A stretch of 64,000 bases of DNA, from assembly GCA_027625915.1 (NCBI GenBank), contig JANTQA010000026.1, positions 8,432,001 through 8,496,000 of the forward strand, in the 5' to 3' direction. The notes under the pieces were generated by a model. It did not search any database, was not told the origin of the DNA, and saw nothing but the letters and a program-made list of their open reading frames with translations. Each line of letters opens with the position of its first letter. Position 1 is the first letter of the stretch. The DNA is from Anaeramoeba flamelloides (taxonomy: Eukaryota > Metamonada > Anaeramoebidae). Positions 58,911 through 64,000 of this stretch are shown piece by piece. A program made the translations under genes and the position numbers.

Positions 58911-60072
58911 ATCTTTGATTTTATTAAATTTGGTTTTGGATCTAGAAAGGTGTTTATCCGAATGATTGAAATTAATCAAAGAGTAAACAAGAAAAATATA
59001 CACCAAAAGATGTGTATTTGAAACAAATATTTGCTTTTAGAAGACTAAACACGAAAGATCACCATTCCAAATAAATTTGTTGAAATCAATAATGAAAAAA
59101 AAAATCGATAAAAGCCTATTTTTAAAGATTGGTTTTCTTTATCTTCTTAGTTTGTATGAATACAAACTCTTCTTTGCCTTGAATTTCTCATCCCATTACT
59201 ATATATTATTATTTTACAAAACAATTTTTTACAAATTTGCTTTCAAAATTCTGTTTTCAAATATAGTTATCAAGCCAATCCAAAACAAAGAATACTATTT
59301 CAAAAATTAAAATAAAGGAAGTTGAATTCTTGGGATCAAAAAACAGTTATAAAAGATTCACATTAAAATAATTGAAAAATTCAAGAAAAAATTTCAATCA
59401 GATTCAGAATTATTTTGAGTTCCGAATTTTAATGGAAAATAAATAATTATAAAATCAAACGAATTTGTCAAATAAACCCTTATTTCTGAACAAGAAGTAT
59501 TAAAAAAATATCTGATTTTTTGAACTAATACTAAAATTAGATGAATTAAATGAAAATATGGATTTTAAAATTCATTTTGGAAATTCTTTCGAAATAAACA
59601 GTAATTTGTTTATTCAAACATTTTCCAAACAAAATTATTTCCATAAAGATTTAATAATAAAACCAAATAAAGAATAAGTAATTGTGTAAAATTTTATAGA
59701 TAATATCAAGAAATAAATGATTTTTATTTATTTTTTTTTGTTCAATTTTTTCATTTTTTTGATTTCCGTTTTTTTTATTGGTTTGAAAATACCTTATACT
59801 ATGGATATATTCCACTCTAGTATTTATTAAAATATCAATATATTTGGCTAAAGAAATGATTTGAAGAATTCAGTTTCACATAAATAGTTACACTCAAAAA
59901 ATGAAAAACGTACTTACCCCTTTAATAAATGCCTTAAAATTGGTATATTGAATTTGTCATCTAGATTAAAGAAATGTCAAAAAACTTTTTTGTAGCACTT
60001 GTTTAAAATGTTGATTCGAAAAAATATAATAATGAAAATAAAATTAAATATATATAGCAATATATATATTAT
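58911..60072. other. Gene-free stretch, 3' flank of the B-box gene
   Basis: A 77-codon F/Y/L-rich frame at 59077-59310 has no motif and is not called. A (TA)-rich tract lies just after the minus-strand B-box stop (60047-60072). Confidence 0.4.
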
Positions 60073-61284
60073 TTAAATAACTTGAATGGTTCTTGTTTGC
60101 CCAATTTGTTTTTCTCCCCATAAAAGTTTTACAATATACTTTCCCTTTTTTTGAAAATTGATACTAAAAGTAAAAGATAATTTGAGTAATTTTTTTCTGC
60201 CTTGGTACACTAATGTATTATTTGCTTCCTTTTGGGGTGTAATAGAAAGCATGATTGGTATTTGTTTTGATTCAAAATATTTTTTATCCAAAAATTTTGG
60301 TTTGACTCTGATTTTGCAAATTTCCGATAATTGGTATGTTTTCTGAATTTTAATTTTTGTATTCTCAAAATCAATTACAGATTTCAAATTAATTTCGGAT
60401 AAAGTTTTGTAAACATTACGAAAATTCAATTCAACTCCAAACCCTTTCATTAAATTCAGACTGTTTTGGAATTGTTTTTTATATTCTTTTTCTTTTTCTT
60501 GTTTTTTTTCTTTTTTATTTTCTTTTTCATTTTCATTTTTCTTATTTTCTTTCCTTGTATTGTTGTTTTTTTTCTTTTTATTATTTTTGTTGAACTTTTT
60601 TTTCTTCCTTTCAAATTGTTCAATTCTCTTTAATTCATTTTCATACCTCAGTTTGATTAACTTTTGCGAATTGATTAAACGCCTTTTGATCAAGCTGTCA
60701 AGAATTTGCCCATTGCGATTAATACGATCCTTCAAATAGTTTGCTTGTGTTTCAATGGAGTCCTGTGAACTTTGGAGGTATTCGATACGGTTTTGTAATT
60801 GGTGATTAAAGATTCGAAACTTATGAATTTGACCATCAACATCATCAGACACAGACTTGACCGCCTTGTCTAGCTCTTGCACATCGCACTTTGTGTGCAT
60901 TGAAATACATTTGAAACACAACAATTTCCAATGATCGGGACAATAAAAATTCAATTCAGAGGAGTGTATCTCGCACTTCCGATCGTCTGTCTCCTTCCAT
61001 GTGGACAACAGAACACGTGTATGGTGCGACAAAGCAGAGCCATGTAGCGAGGTATCACACCTCTCACAATATTGCTTTTTACACGATCGACAAAAGACCA
61101 TTGCTGTGTTTACAGTACACTGTGCACACAATTCGACAGAATCGGATCCACTTGATTCCAGATTCTCTTCTTCTTCTTCTTCTTGATTTGAGGAACTTAT
61201 TAACTTTTCTGAATTCGAACTCAATACTTTTTCATTACCGCTGTCGCTATCATTGAAAAAATCATGTTCCAGGATTAAAGTCAT
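60073..61284 (-). CDS. Double B-box, coiled-coil, filamin-like protein (TRIM-related, no RING)
   Basis: A 403-residue single-exon gene. The N-terminus is acidic and serine-rich, where TRIM proteins would carry a RING. B-box 1 at about 53-90 (CAQC … CRSCKKQYCERCDTSLH … HH); B-box 2 at about 104-135 (CEIH-x7-CPDH … LCFKCISMH). A coiled coil spans about 136-290 with a K/N/E-rich segment. The C-terminus, about 300-403, is beta-rich and ends 'KKGKYIVKLLWGEKQIGQTRTIQVI', which resembles the last strands of a filamin repeat. B-box, coiled coil and filamin in this order occur in TRIM45/TRIM2-type proteins. Without a RING it cannot be assumed to be an E3 ligase. The start Met is well placed before the acidic leader. 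It is divergent from the RBR gene on the right, 1.3 kb apart. Confidence 0.92.
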   Translation of the reverse strand: MTLILEHDFFNDSDSGNEKVLSSNSEKLISSSNQEEEEEENLESSGSDSVELCAQCTVNTAMVFCRSCKKQYCERCDTSLHGSALSHHTRVLLSTWKETDDRKCEIHSSELNFYCPDHWKLLCFKCISMHTKCDVQELDKAVKSVSDDVDGQIHKFRIFNHQLQNRIEYLQSSQDSIETQANYLKDRINRNGQILDSLIKRRLINSQKLIKLRYENELKRIEQFERKKKKFNKNNKKKKNNNTRKENKKNENEKENKKEKKQEKEKEYKKQFQNSLNLMKGFGVELNFRNVYKTLSEINLKSVIDFENTKIKIQKTYQLSEICKIRVKPKFLDKKYFESKQIPIMLSITPQKEANNTLVYQGRKKLLKLSFTFSINFQKKGKYIVKLLWGEKQIGQTRTIQVI

Positions 61285-62600
61285 TCTGTTTCTTTTTCGT
61301 TTCTCCTATTTGTTTTTTGAAGATTTTGTATTTTTGAGAAAAAGTTTTTACAAGTTCCTAAAAATCAAAAAATGAAACAAAAATACTCTTAATTGTAAAA
61401 TAAATGGAACTAATTTCAATCTGCTAAGCTTTTCAAAAAAAAAAAAAAAACGAAGAAATAACATTCAAATAAATACCCAAAGTCTTCAAATTCTATAAAA
61501 GGAAAAATCATATCCGCTTGATTTAAAATATTGAAGAGCAGATTTTTGACATTGATCTTGAAACATTTTTTTTTGAGCTTAATACTTGAATTATAAACGT
61601 AAAATATTTTCAATTAATTTTCAAAATTTTTCTTTTATAAAATACAGTTCTCAAAGAAAAATTAAGTTGAAATTTGTGATCTGTGTTTGAAAAATATAAA
61701 GGGGAAAAGAAAAGTTGCAGAAAAAAATTTACTTTGTATTTGTATATATATAAATATATATATGGTCGCTCCAAACCCAGGTTGAAATTTGTTCTATGGA
61801 AAAAATATTATTCTATCCCGGGTAAATACAAAAAATGTCTTCTATTGTACAGCCTACATAATTTTAGGGTTTGACAGGGTTTATTATAAAAATGATTCTT
61901 CTTTGAAAAACTAGTGAAAAAAAGTCTTTTTGTTTATGAAACAAATTCAAAAATCCAAAAAAAATATAACAAAAATCAAAGATCGAATTTAATAATAACT
62001 TTGAAGTGGTCTTGTATTTTGATTGTTAGGTGTTTAAAAATTAAAGATAAAAAAAAAACAGAAAAAGTTTTGAAATGTGCAATCATTTAGTCGGTACTTT
62101 TACAAAAATTCAAATTCAAATTATTGTTTCCTAAAAGAAATTTTGTCTCTATTTTAAAATTTCAGGATTTAGAATAGGCTATTGTGCTATCCAGAAAATT
62201 CTGTTATAGAAAGGAAACTGTGAGATAGAAAATAATTTTCTTTTTATGATAATTTTTCTTGTATGGTTTGTAACTGTTATATTTTTTTTCAAACTTATCG
62301 TACTAATTAATTCTGAATTGTTTTGATAAAATTCCGAAAAGATATTAAAAATACTTTAATTAACAATAGTTTTGACAGTATATTGGAGTTAATTCAATTA
62401 TACAATCTATTATGAAACCTTAAGAAAACAAATATTAAAAATAAACTTTAAAAATGAATTATTTGATTTTATTTTCTATTTGGTTGAAGTGATTTTGTGG
62501 ATAATCTTTTAATAAGTTTTTTAACCTGAACACATTAATCATTTTTTGTATTCTTTGTTTTTTTTCAGAAAAATCAAATAATAATCTAGCAACTTCGCTT
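61285..62600. promoter_or_regulatory. Divergent intergenic region between B-box and RBR genes
   Basis: Both neighbours point outward, so this 1.3-kb stretch should hold both promoters. Seen in it: a (TA)-rich tract near 61744-61762, a fragment near 61578-61600 resembling a family D end, and a possible splice acceptor TTTTTTTCAG at 62559-62568 before the RBR start. No defined regulatory site can be named. Confidence 0.4.
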
Positions 62601-64000
62601 ATGAAACAACAAAAACAAAACCACAAACAAAAACAAAAACAACAACAAAAACAACAACAACAACAAAAACAAAAACAAAAACATAACAACACTATTGTTT
62701 TCGGAAATCACAAAAAACAAAACCATATTCAATTCTCTGGTATTACGTGTCTTGAAATTGGATTGAGATTACTGAACGAGGAAAACATCGCAGAGTGCAA
62801 ACCTTACATTGAGCCATTATTTCAGATCAACCAAAAATATATCCTCAATGTCTTCAGGCTATCAATTAGCTTAACAAGGTATTCGTCCTTTTTGTACTTG
62901 ATGGAAGACGAGGAGACCAATTACTGTAGTGAGCTCTTTCTCAATGCTTACATTGACAAATTGGTTGAAATCGCTATTAAGCATATCACAGCGTTTCTCC
63001 TTATCCAACAAGAAGAAAACTATTATTTAATATACTTAAAAGGCAAAGAATTCCGGTTTCTTCTTGTTGAGCCATATACACAAAGAAACAAAAACGAAAT
63101 AAAATTTACATATTATGAATTTTCTGATCAATTAATGGGATCTCTGATCGAAAAAGTGAGAATAACAAAAGACCTGCAAACACATTTTTCAATTTATATT
63201 AGGAAAGATCGTTATTATGATCAATCTCTTTCTGGAAAAATGAAAGGGGACTGGGAATTAAAAAACATTGACGCACAACAAACTAACCTGGAATTGAAAT
63301 TGCATAAAAAGTTTTCAAAATTGTTTGGTTTGAATGACAAACTCAGGAGACAGTATTCTTCAAACAATGAAATTATTTATAATTACAAAAAGAAAAACGA
63401 AAATTTAAAGACAGCAATTTCAAAATTTGAGAAGAAAATCAAGCAATTGTCTCGTGTCCAATGCAATATTTGCTGCCAAAGTTATCACAAAAGCCAAATG
63501 ATAATTTTGAATTGTAACCATAAGACATGTAAAAATTGTCTGAAAAATTATATAAAATTCTCAATTAATAATGCAAGGTTGCCCATAAAATGCACTCAGC
63601 ACAAATGCGATCATGAAATTGAATCCAAAATTTTCAAAAGTATGAACCTCGATCAAAATCTCATTGACAAATACGAGAAATTTACTTTGCAAAAATATTT
63701 AAATAAACACAACTCAGAGCTAATCATTTGCCCAAATCCTAAATGCCAATTGGAGTCAGCAATTGAAGGAAATGCTTTTTTTTTTGTTTGCCCTTATTGT
63801 AAAATAGTGTATTGCCCCAAATGTAAAACATACCCTTACCACACATATGAAACTTGCCTAGAATATAAGAATAGAATCATTAAGGAGAAATCTGAAAAAC
63901 GACAAAGAAAACTAATTAATGAAAAAAATAACAAAGCCTCAGAATTGTGGAAAAAAAAAAACACAAGGAAATGTTTAGGATGCCAAGCTAACGTCGAAAA
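62601..64000 (+). CDS. RBR-type E3 ubiquitin ligase, 3' part outside the window
   Basis: Open from the ATG at 62601 to the window end (466 visible codons). N-terminus: Q/K-rich tract of about 25 residues, then about 250 residues of unrecognised, mostly helical sequence. RING1 starts at Cys288 (CNICCQSYHKSQMIILNCNH-x3-CKNC); the IBR starts at about Cys377 (CPNPKCQ … FVCPYCKIVYCPKC); RING2 begins at Cys458 (RKCLGCQANVE), and the sequence ends before the expected catalytic cysteine. RBR ligases take ubiquitin from an E2 onto a RING2 cysteine before transfer to substrate. The frame also stays open upstream to a TTTCAG at 62568, so a further 5' exon is possible; the ATG is the simplest start. Confidence 0.92.
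   Translation, partial: MKQQKQNHKQKQKQQQKQQQQQKQKQKHNNTIVFGNHKKQNHIQFSGITCLEIGLRLLNEENIAECKPYIEPLFQINQKYILNVFRLSISLTRYSSFLYLMEDEETNYCSELFLNAYIDKLVEIAIKHITAFLLIQQEENYYLIYLKGKEFRFLLVEPYTQRNKNEIKFTYYEFSDQLMGSLIEKVRITKDLQTHFSIYIRKDRYYDQSLSGKMKGDWELKNIDAQQTNLELKLHKKFSKLFGLNDKLRRQYSSNNEIIYNYKKKNENLKTAISKFEKKIKQLSRVQCNICCQSYHKSQMIILNCNHKTCKNCLKNYIKFSINNARLPIKCTQHKCDHEIESKIFKSMNLDQNLIDKYEKFTLQKYLNKHNSELIICPNPKCQLESAIEGNAFFFVCPYCKIVYCPKCKTYPYHTYETCLEYKNRIIKEKSEKRQRKLINEKNNKASELWKKKNTRKCLGCQANVE

Noticed and set aside
1-64000. tRNA or rRNA genes
   Set aside because: I looked for T-loop-like GGTTCRA blocks with matching acceptor stems and for conserved rRNA segments and found none; a covariance-model scan would be decisive.

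Overview
The window looks like nuclear DNA of a free-living amoeboid or flagellate protist. It is extremely AT-rich, with very long A, T and TA runs. It uses the standard stop codons. Introns begin GT and end AG. The proteins carry long K/E/N/Q/D low-complexity tracts, and the gene set is eukaryotic: FKBP15-like, gelsolin repeat, CH plus RasGAP, B-box/TRIM-like, RBR ubiquitin ligase and Dus1. The style recalls Anaeramoeba-like or amoebozoan genomes, but that assignment is inference. I saw no rRNA, tRNA, CRISPR array or viral element.

Only seven convincing genes occupy 64 kb. From left to right: (1) a Dus1-type tRNA-dihydrouridine synthase on the minus strand (7156-8274). (2) A plus-strand FKBP15-like WH1-FKBP-coiled-coil gene (13953-20877) split by a 4.26-kb intron. 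(3) A plus-strand calponin-homology plus RasGAP gene (25657-32736), which I join across a 3.5-kb intron. (4) A minus-strand gelsolin-repeat gene with an RG-rich segment and an acidic tail (35747-38636). (5) A plus-strand purine nucleoside phosphorylase (44671-54264) split by a 6.64-kb intron, whose protein carries one intact PNP domain followed by two degenerate PNP domains. (6) A minus-strand double B-box, coiled-coil, filamin-like protein (60073-61284). (7) A plus-strand RBR E3 ligase cut by the window edge (from 62601). Four of the seven encode proteins of actin, endosome or Ras-signalling type, and the last two form a head-to-head pair with ubiquitin-type domains.

The rest is mostly decayed mobile DNA. 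There are 5'-truncated LINE tails with zf-RVT-like C-termini, poly(A) tails and target-site duplications. There are many small terminal-inverted-repeat elements (TA-, TTAA- and hAT-like), a diverged dispersed repeat, and five clusters of modular hairpin cassettes that share linker sequences. One cassette sits cleanly inside a LINE copy, so the cassettes move. The giant introns are filled with these repeats.

The best candidate for something undescribed is the PNP gene. Enzymes of this family are normally homotrimers, and three PNP folds in one chain, only the first with its active site intact, suggest a single-chain pseudo-trimer. The second candidate is the family of nested hairpin cassettes.
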